Positions 33,166 to 42,344 of a stretch of 64,000 nucleotides of DNA are shown piece by piece (position 1 is the first letter of the stretch; every line of letters begins with the position of its first letter). The stretch covers positions 47,707 to 111,706 of the forward strand of contig NZ_LIXZ01000013.1 in NCBI RefSeq assembly GCF_001305855.1, in the 5' to 3' direction. The notes beneath the pieces are model-generated. The model saw only the letters and a list, made by a program, of their open reading frames with translations, ran no database searches and was not told the origin of the DNA. This DNA comes from Rossellomorea vietnamensis. Its GTDB lineage: Bacteria > Bacillota > Bacilli > Bacillales > Bacillaceae_B. A program made the position numbers and the translations under genes.

Positions 33166-33666
33166 ATGAGATGGTGGGAAAATCAAAAAGTGAGCGCGGT
33201 TTGGACAGTGTTGAGAGTTTGGCTTGGAGTTCAATGGCTTGAAGCTGGATGGCATAAGGTGAATGACGGCTTTGATGCAAGCGGCTTTTTGCAGGGGGCT
33301 TTGGCTAATGCTACAGGAGATCATCCTGCCGTCCAAGGATGGTATGCAGAATTCTTGAAAGGATTTGCTTTGCCAAACGTAGAACTGTTCAATGTCTTGA
33401 TTCCTTGGGGAGAAATATTGGTAGGGGTAGGGTTGATTGTTGGATTCATGACCATTCCGGCTCTTCTCGCAGGAGCATTTATGAACCTGAACTTCTTACT
33501 GGCAGGGACTGTGAGCACGAACCCCATCCTTTACACAGCGGCCATCATCCTTCTTTTTGCAGGTAGAGGTGCCTACTTCTGGGGAGCCGACCATTGGATG
33601 ATTCCTTACTTGAAACAGGTGTTCACCCAACATGACAGAAAGCACAAGAAGCCGATTGTTGTATGA
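33166..33666 (+). CDS. DoxX family membrane protein
   Basis: 166 residues, ATG behind AAAGGAG. Four hydrophobic helices. Conserved DoxX features: VWTVLRVWLGVQWLEAGWHK at the N-terminus, PWGEILVGVGLIVGF (about 83-97) and AAIILLFAGRGAYFWGADHW near the C-terminus. DoxX proteins are linked to quinol or thiosulfate:quinone redox chemistry and oxidative stress complexes, but the Bacillus members are uncharacterised. Two Rex boxes in the leader strongly suggest repression when NADH/NAD+ is low and induction on oxygen limitation. Confidence 0.85.
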   Translation: MRWWENQKVSAVWTVLRVWLGVQWLEAGWHKVNDGFDASGFLQGALANATGDHPAVQGWYAEFLKGFALPNVELFNVLIPWGEILVGVGLIVGFMTIPALLAGAFMNLNFLLAGTVSTNPILYTAAIILLFAGRGAYFWGADHWMIPYLKQVFTQHDRKHKKPIVV

Positions 33667-33678
33667 AAATTTCGGATA

Positions 33679-33716
33679 TGAAATAGCCCCATGCTGTCAC
33701 AGCGTGGGGCTATTTA
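33679..33716 (+). terminator. Terminator of doxX
   Basis: AAATAGCCCC and GGGGCTATTT form the stem; the T-tail is short. Confidence 0.7.
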
Positions 33717-33760
33717 TAACTGAATTCCTCAAACCCGACATTTTTAACTAACGGGATTCA

Positions 33761-33946
33761 CTATTGGTTTTTCTTCACTCGTGCACGTTGGTTTGCAGCG
33801 TTCGCACGGGCTTGTGCTTCCATATCCGCCTGGTCGGCAAGTTCTCTTGAGAACTCTTCGTCAACACCATCAGATTTGAGCTGAGCGGGTGTTTGTGGCA
33901 GGCTGTTTTTGTTTCCTCTTTTGCTATGGCCGCGTGATCTTCCCAA
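33761..33946 (-). CDS. yfhD: YfhD family protein
   Basis: 61 residues from a TTG at 33946, chosen because AAAAGGGG then has proper spacing and the protein begins MGRSRGHSKRG as in other YfhD proteins; an ATG at 33955 is too close. Conserved SLPQTP..LKSDGVDEEFSRELAD and basic tail (ANQRARVKK). It is small, hydrophilic and probably sporulation-associated. It heads the block that follows the B. subtilis yfhD-to-rrnD gene order. Confidence 0.8.
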   Translation of the reverse strand: MGRSRGHSKRGNKNSLPQTPAQLKSDGVDEEFSRELADQADMEAQARANAANQRARVKKNQ

Positions 33947-33969
33947 TATCAACATCCCCTTTTGGTTAA

Positions 33970-34012
33970 AAAATAAAGGTACAGGATCCTTTGGAACCTG
34001 TACCTTTATCTT
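33970..34012 (-). terminator. Terminator between yfhE and yfhD
   Basis: On the minus strand AAAGGTACAGG and CCTGTACCTTT pair and are followed by a T-rich run, so it terminates yfhE. Confidence 0.8.
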
Positions 34013-34049
34013 TCTTCAAAGTAAGGACTTTTAGTTAGGTAATAATTGT

Positions 34050-34175
34050 CTATCTGTGTGCTTTGGAGCTGAAACCGCCTGCACGGTCTGCTGCTTTGAA
34101 CTCCCTTGAGTACGTTACTTCCTGAGCACTTGATAGAACCGACTTGTTTTTGTCTTTCTTTTTCTTATTATCCAT
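34050..34175 (-). CDS. yfhE: YfhE family protein
   Basis: 41 residues. ATG at 34175 behind AAGGGATG. The sequence KDKNKSVLSSAQEVTYSREF followed by KAADRAGGF is the YfhE family signature; members are 35-40 residues. It is highly basic at the N-terminus. It sits between yfhF and yfhD as in B. subtilis. Function unknown. Confidence 0.85.
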   Translation of the reverse strand: MDNKKKKDKNKSVLSSAQEVTYSREFKAADRAGGFSSKAHR

Positions 34176-34246
34176 TCCTATGTACATCCCTTCTTTTCAA
34201 GATTAATTCTATTTTTGCCGTGAAATGAAAGGGACATACCTATGAT

Positions 34247-35152
34247 TTACTGATAAATATCCTTGAGGGCACTTTTCAATTCAGGATATTGGAATTGAAA
34301 ACCGTGTTCTGACAGGACACTCGGAAGGACTTTTTGACCTTCCAGCACAAGGGCGCTCATTTCACCCATTGCCACTTTTAAAGCGAGTGAAGGGACCGGT
34401 ATCCAGTGAGGTCTCCCGAGGACCGTCCCGAGTGTCTTTCCGAATTCTTTCATGGTGACGGGAGAGGGAGCGGTGACATTAACCGGTCCCTCAATCCCTT
34501 CCGTTTCGGCAACAAAATGCACGGCTCTCGCGATATCTTTAATATGAATCCATGACATCCACTGTTCACCAGAACCGACAGTCCCACCGACAAACATTTT
34601 ATAGGGCAGCGCAATGCGGGGAAGGGCACCTTCGTCCCTGCCGAGAATGATGCCGAATCGCGTATAGGCTACCCTTATACCGATTTGTGCGGCTTTTGCT
34701 GCTTCCTTTTCCCATATTTGAACGGTTTCCCCAAGGAAATTGTCTGCGGTCTCGGTTGAGGCTTCCGTATACGTATTCGTCTTGGAAGAGGGGTAATAGC
34801 CGATTGCGCTTGCATTGATAAGGCATAATGGTTTCTCTCTCAGGGCCTTGATGATATTGATGACTTCCCTGGTGGAGTTGATCCGGCTATTAATGATGCG
34901 TTTCTTCCGTTCGTCTGTCCAGCGTCCGCTATTGATCGATTCACCGGCAAGATTGATAAACGCATGAATACCTTCAAGCATTTCTTCCGGCCTCGCGCCA
35001 TCCGACAGCCACTTCACATACGTCACTCCTGGCTGCGCCTCATATTTATCCGGATTTCGGGTCAGGATCATCACTTCATGCTGGTGTTTGAGAAGTTCCT
35101 CTGTCAGTGCCCGCCCGACAAAACCTGTTCCACCTGTTATAGCGATCTTCAT
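34247..35152 (-). CDS. yfhF: TIGR01777 NAD-dependent epimerase family protein YfhF
   Basis: 301 residues; of three successive ATGs (35158, 35155, 35152) the last has the best distance from GGAGGG. Rossmann motif ITGGTGFVGRAL at the start; short-chain epimerase core with NASAIGYYPSS and the conserved NLAGESINSGRW. The C-terminal DUF1731 part covers VLSEHGFQFQYPELKSAL. Sugar-nucleotide epimerase-like; in plants and cyanobacteria relatives affect cell division or photosystem repair. The substrate is unknown. Confidence 0.9.
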   Translation of the reverse strand: MKIAITGGTGFVGRALTEELLKHQHEVMILTRNPDKYEAQPGVTYVKWLSDGARPEEMLEGIHAFINLAGESINSGRWTDERKKRIINSRINSTREVINIIKALREKPLCLINASAIGYYPSSKTNTYTEASTETADNFLGETVQIWEKEAAKAAQIGIRVAYTRFGIILGRDEGALPRIALPYKMFVGGTVGSGEQWMSWIHIKDIARAVHFVAETEGIEGPVNVTAPSPVTMKEFGKTLGTVLGRPHWIPVPSLALKVAMGEMSALVLEGQKVLPSVLSEHGFQFQYPELKSALKDIYQ

Positions 35153-35243
35153 CATCATCCCTCCAGTTATACTTATTATTTTACCTATCTTCACAATAAA
35201 AAACATATGTTGAATGTGTTAGGATTAATATGAGGTGGAAAAA

Positions 35244-36050
35244 ATGGGTAAGATTACGAAAATAACGAAGCAAGTGAAGAACGATGAGCGTTACAATTTA
35301 TTTATAGATGGCAAATATTCTTTCAGTGTCGACGAAGCGGTCCTTGCTAAGTTTCAGCTCAGAAAAGGGCTGGAGGTGGATGAGCTCGAGATTTCGGAGC
35401 TTCAATATGAAGACGATGTAAAAAAAGCATTCAATAAAGCCATTCAATATCTTGCCTACCGGATGAGAACGGAAAAGGAAATCCGTGATCACCTGCAGGA
35501 AGGGGACCCGGAGGAAGGGGTCATCCAGGAAGTCATTCATAAATTAAATGAGATTAAATACATCAATGATTTAGAATTCGCCCATGCGTTTGTCGGTACG
35601 CAGATGAATACGGCTGATAAGGGGCCGACTTGGATCCGCGGGGAATTAAGAAGGAAAGGCGTAGGGGATTCTCATATTGAAGAGGCCCTATCCGCTTTCA
35701 CACAAGAAAAGCAGGTAGACAAAGCGGTTGCCCTGACAGAAAAGCTCCTTCATAAATATCGAAAAGATTCAAAGATGATTGCCAAGCAAAAGATTGAACA
35801 AAACATGATGAGGAAAGGGTATCCTGGCTCAATCATGAAAATCGTATGGGAAACAGTCGAATCCGAACGGGATGATGATGAGAGATGGGATGCTGTTTAC
35901 CATCAGGGGTTGAAGGCACACAGAAAACTCAGTTCAAAATATGATGGTTATGAGTATGTACAGAAAATGAAACAAACGTTGTATCGGAAAGGATTTTCAA
36001 TGGAAGACATTGAAAGGTTGTTGGAAGAATTAAAAGAAAATGAAGAGTGA
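35244..36050 (+). CDS. recX: Recombination regulator RecX
   Basis: 268 residues; ATG at 35244 fits TGAGGTGG upstream better than the GTG at 35235. It consists of tandem three-helix repeats, the first with YLAYRMRTEKEIRDHL (about 75-90). The second has LRRKGVGDSHIEEAL, and MRKGYPGSIMKIV and LYRKGFSMEDIERLL follow. RecX binds RecA filaments and limits or modulates recombination. It is not next to recA here, which is normal for Bacillus (yfhG position). Confidence 0.9.
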   Translation: MGKITKITKQVKNDERYNLFIDGKYSFSVDEAVLAKFQLRKGLEVDELEISELQYEDDVKKAFNKAIQYLAYRMRTEKEIRDHLQEGDPEEGVIQEVIHKLNEIKYINDLEFAHAFVGTQMNTADKGPTWIRGELRRKGVGDSHIEEALSAFTQEKQVDKAVALTEKLLHKYRKDSKMIAKQKIEQNMMRKGYPGSIMKIVWETVESERDDDERWDAVYHQGLKAHRKLSSKYDGYEYVQKMKQTLYRKGFSMEDIERLLEELKENEE

Positions 36051-36078
36051 TTAAACCGGATGGGAAAGGGAGAGTTCA

Positions 36079-36492
36079 GTGGAGATCGTTGCGATCCTGT
36101 TTGTTGTTGTTACCCTGCCACTTATCATTGGGACAGGGAGAAAATTCAAGCTTTATGCCGGGGGAATCGTAATTGGTAATGCCCTGCTATTTCTCATCGG
36201 TGAATTGATTATCAAAATGCAAACGGACTTCTTTTCATTAGGCAGGCAGGAGTGGTACAAGCAGGGCTTTTCTGAGGATATGGGAAAATGGGTCGTGCCA
36301 TTTTTTCTTCTGGGAGTGGCAATCTTCTTGATCCTCGTCAATATCAGGATGATTCAGCAGTTTTTAAAACGAAAGGATGGAATCCGCTGGGTATGGATCG
36401 CCTTTGTCGTGGTCATTGATGTATTCGCATTGTTTTTAGTCCCAATGCTATTATTTTTTGTGGCCTTTATGTTTTTTCCGTTTGCTCCTTAA
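36079..36492 (+). CDS. Four-TM hypothetical membrane protein
   Basis: 137 residues, GTG start behind GGGAAAGGGAGAG. Hydrophobic helices at about 1-18, 25-45, 72-92 and 105-135. The family is not recognised. It is inserted between recX and yfhH relative to B. subtilis, followed by a clear terminator, so it may be co-transcribed with recX. Confidence 0.7.
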   Translation: MEIVAILFVVVTLPLIIGTGRKFKLYAGGIVIGNALLFLIGELIIKMQTDFFSLGRQEWYKQGFSEDMGKWVVPFFLLGVAIFLILVNIRMIQQFLKRKDGIRWVWIAFVVVIDVFALFLVPMLLFFVAFMFFPFAP

Positions 36493-36496
36493 ATCA

Positions 36497-36535
36497 AGGC
36501 AGCCATCTATAATGGAAGGCTGCCTTTTTTGGTTT
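36497..36535 (+). terminator. Terminator after the recX unit
   Basis: AAGGCAGCC and GGCTGCCTT pair, followed by T6; convergent with the SDR gene. Confidence 0.85.
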
Positions 36536-37205
36536 ATTTTTTTGATTCGATGACGATCTCATCTTTTTTTCGGTATTCATTCACGATCGTTTCCGCTACT
36601 TCTTTGGGAGAACGCAGTCTTGACGTGTCACTGATATGATCGCTGTTTTCCCAGAATGGAGTATCCATTCCACCCATATAAGCATTCACGATGCGAAGAT
36701 TAGAGCCTTCGTATTCCTTTTGAAGGCTTTCCCCAAACCCTCTTAGAGAGAACTTGCTTGCTACGTAAAGGGACTCGTTTTTCTTGCCTCTTAGGCCGGC
36801 TGTAGAGATGATATTGATGATTGTGCATCCTTTCTCCAATTGAGGGAGCAGTGCCTTTGTTAACCGGATTGGCCCGAGGGTATTGGTTTCAAACATACTG
36901 ATTAACTCATCGTCAGTTGACTCCTTGAAAGGACCGAAGTAGCCTACGCCAGCGTTATGTATGAGTAATTCAACGTTAAGATCACTAAGGTGATTCTTGC
37001 AGAATTGGTGAATGTCATGAGCGGAGCGAACATCCAACGTGGTAAATGAAACTTGTCCGCCCATGTTTTCAATTTCTGTTCCTGCTTCCTTTAAACGGTC
37101 TTCTGTTCGACCAAGGAGGAAGATATGATATCCTTGCCCGCTAAGAAGTTTCCCCAATTCTTTACCGAGGCCCGAGCCTCCACCTGTAATGAGGGCTGTC
37201 TTCAT
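36534..37205 (-). CDS. Short-chain dehydrogenase/reductase
   Basis: 223 residues. Nucleotide motif TGGGSGLGKELG (about 7-18), structural NNAG variant LIHNAGVGYFG (about 82-92), and catalytic Ser with YVASK (Tyr/Lys about 148-152). This is a classical SDR with short length and no specific substrate signature. It is inserted between recX and yfhH compared with B. subtilis. Repeat sequences directly upstream (37221-37385) mark the junction. Confidence 0.85.
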   Translation of the reverse strand: MKTALITGGGSGLGKELGKLLSGQGYHIFLLGRTEDRLKEAGTEIENMGGQVSFTTLDVRSAHDIHQFCKNHLSDLNVELLIHNAGVGYFGPFKESTDDELISMFETNTLGPIRLTKALLPQLEKGCTIINIISTAGLRGKKNESLYVASKFSLRGFGESLQKEYEGSNLRIVNAYMGGMDTPFWENSDHISDTSRLRSPKEVAETIVNEYRKKDEIVIESKK

Positions 37206-37220
37206 GATTAATCATCCTTT

Positions 37221-37385
37221 CTTATGCTTGTAGGGACTGACCAGCCGCTTGCGCTTTTCTTTGTCCAGCTCCAGCGGCTAGCCCCTCGAGGTCATAAGTC
37301 GTGATGGCCAAAAAGGCAAAGAACGCCTTTCCGGCCATCCCGTCTTATGCTTGTCGGGCCTGACCAGCCGCTTGCGCTTTTCTTA
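37221..37385. repeat. Bacillaceae intergenic repeat (CTCCAGCGGCTAG family), copy 1
   Basis: A partial end copy (CTTATGCTTGTAGGGACTGA, 37221-37240, running to 37260) is followed by a full element that begins TGTCCAGCTCCAGCGGCTAG at 37262. The full element ends CCGCTTGCGCTTTTCTTA at 37385. The same element, in the opposite orientation and with a diverged centre, lies at 49772-49894. Its inner AAAAGGCAAA/GCCTTT segments can form a hairpin. Confidence 0.8.
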
Positions 37386-37428
37386 TTGTATCATTTTCTC
37401 TATACTACTATTAGTAGAGGTGATGAGA

Positions 37429-37755
37429 ATGGAACAAGAGAGAAGATATAGTGAGATGACGGAGCATGAGTTGAGGCAGGAGATTGCTTCGTTGAAAGAG
37501 AAGGCCCGAAAGGCTGAGCAGTTGGGGATTGTGAATGAGTTTGCCGTACTGGAGCGAAAAGCCCTTATGGCTCAGGCTTATTTGATGAATCCTGATGCTT
37601 ATAAGCCTGGTGGGATTTATGGGATTGAAGGCGATCCAGGCACTTATTTTAAAATTGACTACTTGAATGGAGTATTCGCGTGGGGCTACAGACTGGGCGG
37701 AGACGGAAAAGAAGAAGCTTTACCCATTTCCCTTTTAGCTGCAGAAAAGAAATAA
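37429..37755 (+). CDS. yfhH: DUF1811 family protein YfhH
   Basis: 108 residues; the ATG at 37429 fits GAGGTGATG upstream (the ATG at 37423 is too close). RRYSEMTEHELRQEIASLKEKARKAEQLGIVNE and DYLNGVFAWGYR (about 88-99) followed by EEALPISLL are characteristic of YfhH. It has a helical N-terminal half and a small beta domain C-terminal. No function is assigned. Position after recX is conserved. Confidence 0.85.
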   Translation: MEQERRYSEMTEHELRQEIASLKEKARKAEQLGIVNEFAVLERKALMAQAYLMNPDAYKPGGIYGIEGDPGTYFKIDYLNGVFAWGYRLGGDGKEEALPISLLAAEKK

Positions 37756-37758
37756 AGA

Positions 37759-37786
37759 AGAGGTCCGTCATTAGGGACGGACCTCT
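37759..37786. repeat. GGGACGGACC hairpin, short form, copy C
   Basis: AGAGGTCCGTC and GACGGACCTCT form a perfect 11-bp stem with a 6-base loop between convergent yfhH and ypzG genes. It shares the ends of the elements at 4492 and 7075 and may double as a terminator. Confidence 0.75.
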
Positions 37787-37792
37787 GAAGAT

Positions 37793-37951
37793 CTAGGAAC
37801 GCTTACGTGTCTGGTTTTCCAGAATGATTAAGTCTTGAGTTTGTGTTGTTTGTCCATTTGCCTGGGAATGGGCATGCTTCGGATTGTAGAATGCCTTGTT
37901 AAATGGACTGCTGTACTTGTTGCGGTAGAAGTTGTTTTTCATGTTTGCCAT
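37793..37951 (-). CDS. YpzG-like small protein
   Basis: 52 residues, ATG behind GGGGGTAGTCACG. The FYNPKHAHSQANGQT segment and the end LIILENQTRKRS match what I recall of the YpzG family of small spore-former proteins. It is basic at both ends with no membrane helix. It lies directly after sspK on the same strand, so sporulation expression is likely. Confidence 0.65.
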   Translation of the reverse strand: MANMKNNFYRNKYSSPFNKAFYNPKHAHSQANGQTTQTQDLIILENQTRKRS

Positions 37952-37982
37952 CGTGACTACCCCCTAATCAAATTTCACTGTA

Positions 37983-38147
37983 TTAAAGTGAGTCGTGATC
38001 TCTTTGTCCTGAAGATTTCATGCGTTCTTGAGGATGGGTATTGATGGTGCCGTTAGCCCTTTTAGATGCATATTCCGCTTTTGCTCTCGGTTCACCTTCG
38101 AATTTATTGTTGTTCATGTTCGGGAACCCTGTCGATTTATTTCGCAT
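37983..38147 (-). CDS. sspK: Small acid-soluble spore protein K
   Basis: 54 residues, ATG at 38147 after AGGAGGCACATT; upstream in-frame codons lack a ribosome site. [20 protein letters not shown] followed by INTHPQERM is the SspK signature. It is a minor DNA- or core-associated spore protein made in the forespore. The order sspK-yfhJ is that of B. subtilis. Confidence 0.9.
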   Translation of the reverse strand: MRNKSTGFPNMNNNKFEGEPRAKAEYASKRANGTINTHPQERMKSSGQRDHDSL

Positions 38148-38229
38148 AATGTGCCTCCTAAAAGGTGAAATGTACTGACTCATACCGTGAAGAAGCAAAG
38201 ATTCACAACTAAGCTTAACCACGTACCTT

Positions 38230-38236
38230 TAGTATG
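38230..38236 (-). promoter_or_regulatory. Possible SigG -10 element for sspK
   Basis: On the minus strand CATACTA exactly matches the forespore sigma-G -10; TGATAA 16 bases upstream is a poor -35. It would give an 80-base leader, so the call is tentative. Confidence 0.35.
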
Positions 38237-38298
38237 GGTGAAATGATCGACATTATCATAAATGTACAAACTAAATATATGGAAAAGGAGGGGACAAA

Positions 38299-38574
38299 AT
38301 GGAGTCAACATTCCACGAATTAACACAATTGTTAATTGAAAAAAATAATAAGCTTTCTTATGAGAAAGCAAGGACCTGGATTGAACTCGTGTGGGAAGAT
38401 TTCGAAGCAACATACGCGAAAGCAGGTTACGATTACAAAGGAAAAGCAGTGACGGAGAAAGTCGTCCGTCAATGGGTCAATACGTATGGTGAACAGATTC
38501 ATGAATTTGCCGCACAAAACCCGAAATACAAACACCTGATCGACGATAAAGAAGATGATGGTTTAGTGCATTAA
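38299..38574 (+). CDS. yfhJ: YfhJ family protein
   Basis: 91 residues, ATG behind AAAGGAGGGG. The N-terminal block LLIEKNNKLSYEKARTWIEL followed by VWEDFEATYAKAGY is characteristic of YfhJ (WVELL family). It is mainly helical, acidic and cytoplasmic, with no known function. It is divergent from sspK as in B. subtilis. Confidence 0.85.
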   Translation: MESTFHELTQLLIEKNNKLSYEKARTWIELVWEDFEATYAKAGYDYKGKAVTEKVVRQWVNTYGEQIHEFAAQNPKYKHLIDDKEDDGLVH

Positions 38575-38580
38575 AGTGAT

Positions 38581-38611
38581 GAGGGACGGACCTTTTAAAG
38601 GCCCGTCCCTC
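38581..38611. repeat. GGGACGGACC hairpin, short form, copy D
   Basis: GAGGGACGG.CCTTT and AAAGG.CCGTCCCTC form a near-perfect stem with a one-base mismatch, between convergent yfhJ and yfhP. It may act as their terminator. Confidence 0.75.
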
Positions 38612-38617
38612 ACTGTT

Positions 38618-39604
38618 TTAATCAATTAAAATGTCGATGTCCACTTTTGAACGGAGTTTTTCTTCGCTGAAGACCCATCCTGTGTAGGAGCTCACGATGT
38701 TCAGGTCTTTATCGAGCTGTACCAGCGCCACGAATGGGTAGTGACCGTTATTCCGATATCGTAGATCGATGAAGCGTACTTCATAATGGTCATCGTACTC
38801 ATCCACTTCCCAACGGTAAACCGGTGAAAAGGAGAGGAATGCAGCCAGGTTCTTATCCTTCCTGGCAGCATTGATGATCGGACTATCAGGGAGCTCCACA
38901 CGTTTGAATTTATCAAAGATGGTGATCGACCGCCTAAATGCCCGTGCCACATAATAATGCTCCTTCGTTACGATGGCTAACCGCCACTGGAAAAATCGGA
39001 TCGTCGGTGAAACGATGATTTTCTCGGCTTTCGGGATTCTTCGCTTCACCGCATTTTTCACGGCTTTTTGAACTTGGAATCTCAATACATAGTAAGCAAA
39101 AATGACAATGTACATGACCAAAAAGATTCTTCCCGGTGGTAATCCAAGGCCCCACAAAATCAAGCCTACTAAGTGTATTCCAAATATTACTGCATCAAAC
39201 GTGTTAATGACCCCTAAAGCGACCCATTTCGACGAGATCGGCCTGATGGCCTGGGTCCCATAGGCGTTGAAAATGTCGACAAATACATGAAGGAATACCG
39301 CCACAAATGTCCAAATCCATAGATGAAGCAAATCTGCTCCGGGGAAAAACGGATAAAGACAAGCGACAATCAAGAGTGGCCAGAGAACGACCGCAGGAAT
39401 ACTGTGAGTAACTCCACGATGGTGGCGAATATAAACCGCATTATTACGTAATTTCAACACGGTATCGATGTCAGGTATTTGAGAGCCGATCACTGCAGCG
39501 ACTAACACACTTTGAGAAGTGGCTGCGCTTTCAGCTACGACGGGATCTAAAGTAGCCAATCCCCCGAGAGCGAAGCCCATGACGATATGAGTGCCTGTAT
39601 CCAA
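38618..39604 (-). CDS. yfhP: YdjM/YfhP-type membrane-bound metal-dependent hydrolase
   Basis: 328 residues from a TTG at 39604 preceded by AAGGGAGGAC, which starts the conserved MDTGTHIVMGFALGGL; a longer frame reaches 39655. His/Asp metal ligands are in the first lines: THIVMGF, QIPDIDTVLKL and RHHRGVTHSIPAV. Four to five transmembrane helices span about 60-185 and a soluble C-terminal domain follows. Members of the family are induced in SOS or related to phospholipase C-like folds; the activity is unproven. Known in B. subtilis next to mutY (yfhQ), as here. Confidence 0.85.
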   Translation of the reverse strand: MDTGTHIVMGFALGGLATLDPVVAESAATSQSVLVAAVIGSQIPDIDTVLKLRNNAVYIRHHRGVTHSIPAVVLWPLLIVACLYPFFPGADLLHLWIWTFVAVFLHVFVDIFNAYGTQAIRPISSKWVALGVINTFDAVIFGIHLVGLILWGLGLPPGRIFLVMYIVIFAYYVLRFQVQKAVKNAVKRRIPKAEKIIVSPTIRFFQWRLAIVTKEHYYVARAFRRSITIFDKFKRVELPDSPIINAARKDKNLAAFLSFSPVYRWEVDEYDDHYEVRFIDLRYRNNGHYPFVALVQLDKDLNIVSSYTGWVFSEEKLRSKVDIDILID

Positions 39605-39691
39605 AAAAAGTCCTCCCTTGGCTCGCATTTCTAAGATTTGTTTATGACGTATCATTGGTGAACATGATATGGTTAAAAGGAGATTATTTCA

Positions 39692-40000
39692 ATGAAAAAC
39701 ACTTTACACATACATTTGGAATATGAAATAAAGCAGAATTTAAAACCTCGGTATAAGCAAATTATGACCAATATCGCAGAGACATTACCACAATATGACG
39801 CTTTAAACTTCCATTGGGAGAAGGCTGAAGCCGATTCGAATCGCTATATCGAAACCTTCGTGGTTCCGACCGAGTCCCATTTTCATGCGTTAAAACGTTT
39901 ACGGATGTCCCGTCGTCATTTATTATTTGGATTATTGGACGAATGTATTTGTGGTGGGTTACAAGAAATAAACCTTGTCTGTTTAAAAACAGAGTACTAA
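39692..40000 (+). CDS. Conserved hypothetical protein upstream of mutY
   Basis: 102 residues, ATG behind AAAAGGAG. MKNTLHIHLEYEIKQNLKPRYKQ is followed by WEKAEADSNRYIETFVVPTESHFHALKRLR, and two Cys residues (CICGG, CLK) lie near the end. The family is not recognised. It is divergent from yfhP and 49 bases upstream of mutY on the same strand, so co-expression with mutY is possible. Confidence 0.7.
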   Translation: MKNTLHIHLEYEIKQNLKPRYKQIMTNIAETLPQYDALNFHWEKAEADSNRYIETFVVPTESHFHALKRLRMSRRHLLFGLLDECICGGLQEINLVCLKTEY

Positions 40001-40049
40001 TTATTTATTCCCTATTCAATGTAACAATTAACATCCTGGAGGTACAAAA

Positions 40050-41153
40050 TTGATAGAACCACTGAAACACTTACAAACCATCAACCGTGAGGAATTTCAG
40101 AAAGATTTGATTTCATGGTTTTCAAGAGAACAACGTGATTTGCCGTGGAGGAATGATCAAGATCCCTATAAAGTATGGGTGTCAGAAATCATGCTTCAGC
40201 AAACGAGGGTGGATACGGTCATACCTTATTTTAACCGATTCATCGAGAAATTTCCTACAATAGATGCCCTTGCCTCCGCTGATGAAGAAGATGTCCTGAA
40301 AGCGTGGGAAGGCCTCGGCTATTATTCCAGGGTCAGGAATCTGCAAACAGCCGTAAGAGAAGTGAGGGAAAAGTATGAAGGAATCGTTCCGGATACACCG
40401 AAGGAAATTTCTTCTCTTAAAGGTGTAGGTCCCTACACAGCGGGTGCGATTTTAAGTATTGCCTATAGTAAACCAGAGCCAGCCGTAGACGGAAATGTGA
40501 TGAGGGTATTTTCACGTATTTTATCCATATGGCTGGATATTGCCAAACCATCCTCAAGGAAAGTGTTTGATGAAGCAGTAAGGGAGCTGATTTCAAAAGA
40601 AAACCCTTCTTATTTCAATCAGGCACTGATGGAACTTGGTGCTCTGATCTGTACACCTACATCCCCATCCTGTCTGCTTTGTCCTGTACGGGAGCACTGT
40701 CAGGCTTTTGAAGAAGGAGTTCAAACTGAACTTCCGATTAAATCGAAGAAAAAGTCCGCCCGCAAGCTAAATATGGCGGCAGCTGTTTTGTTCACGGAAG
40801 ATGATCGGGTTTTGATCCATAAGCGCCCTGGGAAGGGTCTGCTCGCTAATTTATGGGAATTCCCTAATTTTGAAGTGGGAAATGCGAGCAGTGGCCGGAA
40901 GCAATTGCTTCAGCTCATGGAAGAAGAGTATGATGTGGATTGCTCTTTAAAGACCGGAGTTGTGACAAAGATTCAGCATATTTTCTCTCATATTGTATGG
41001 GATATTGAAGTATATGTGGGATCTGTAGACAGCAACACGCTAGAAGGCAGCGAACTGATTGCCGTTACTCCTGCAGAAATCGAAAAGTATGCGTTTCCTG
41101 TTTCACACCAGAAGATCTGGAAGGAAACAGGTGCAGGGATACTACTGAAATAG
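40050..41153 (+). CDS. mutY: A/G-specific adenine DNA glycosylase MutY
   Basis: 367 residues, TTG start behind CTGGAGGTAC. It removes adenine mispaired with 8-oxoguanine. Catalytic Glu is in [17 protein letters not shown] (about 47). The helix-hairpin-helix is [13 protein letters not shown] (about 118), catalytic Asp is in [13 protein letters not shown], and the 4Fe-4S ligands are C-x6-C-x2-C-x5-C (about 204-220). A NUDIX-like C-terminal domain (about 240-360) recognises 8-oxoG. B. subtilis name yfhQ. Confidence 0.95.
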   Translation: MIEPLKHLQTINREEFQKDLISWFSREQRDLPWRNDQDPYKVWVSEIMLQQTRVDTVIPYFNRFIEKFPTIDALASADEEDVLKAWEGLGYYSRVRNLQTAVREVREKYEGIVPDTPKEISSLKGVGPYTAGAILSIAYSKPEPAVDGNVMRVFSRILSIWLDIAKPSSRKVFDEAVRELISKENPSYFNQALMELGALICTPTSPSCLLCPVREHCQAFEEGVQTELPIKSKKKSARKLNMAAAVLFTEDDRVLIHKRPGKGLLANLWEFPNFEVGNASSGRKQLLQLMEEEYDVDCSLKTGVVTKIQHIFSHIVWDIEVYVGSVDSNTLEGSELIAVTPAEIEKYAFPVSHQKIWKETGAGILLK

Positions 41154-41195
41154 AAAGGAGCAGCGTGCCCCGCTGCTCTTTTCATCCATACCCTT

Positions 41196-41420
41196 TCAGT
41201 CGTAACTAATTTTCGTACCATGAGTATAATCGGCCTCACCGCGCTTCATTCCGCCACGATTTTCTATTTCTTCGATAATTTCCCGATGAATCGATTGTCC
41301 TTCTGCATTCAAATAAGGTACTATTTGTTGTAGTGAATGGTGAAAGAAAGCAAGCTCGCTTTCCTTCCATTCATCTTTGGGTATCATTGAAAGCTCAGTC
41401 ATATCTCTGCCTACATACAT
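41196..41420 (-). CDS. yfhS: YfhS-like small protein
   Basis: 74 residues beginning MYVGRDMTELSMIPKDEWKE, ending HGTKISYD. The region AEGQSIHREIIEEIENRGGMK is helical. Its length and its location between mutY and fabL match B. subtilis yfhS; the assignment relies largely on synteny. Function unknown. Confidence 0.65.
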   Translation of the reverse strand: MYVGRDMTELSMIPKDEWKESELAFFHHSLQQIVPYLNAEGQSIHREIIEEIENRGGMKRGEADYTHGTKISYD

Positions 41421-41518
41421 AACTCATTCCTCCATTTAGCTGATATTTCTTATTAGTTTGCGTGTTCAGGGTCGCTTTATGCTTTGGACCAATTGGAAAA
41501 ATGAAATTGAAAGGATGA

Positions 41519-42268
<750 letters not shown>

Positions 42269-42292
42269 TGGAATGTTTTTCCTGAAATTAAC

Positions 42293-42323
42293 CGAATAGT
42301 GAAATCCACGCTTGGTTATCTTA
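42293..42323 (+). promoter_or_regulatory. Possible SigG promoter of sspE
   Basis: CGAATA (42293-42298), 18-base spacer, TATCTTA (42317-42323); each element has one mismatch to the forespore sigma-G consensus TGAATA...CATNNTA. Confidence 0.45.
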
Positions 42324-42344
42324 ATAAGCGTGGAGGTGATTACA

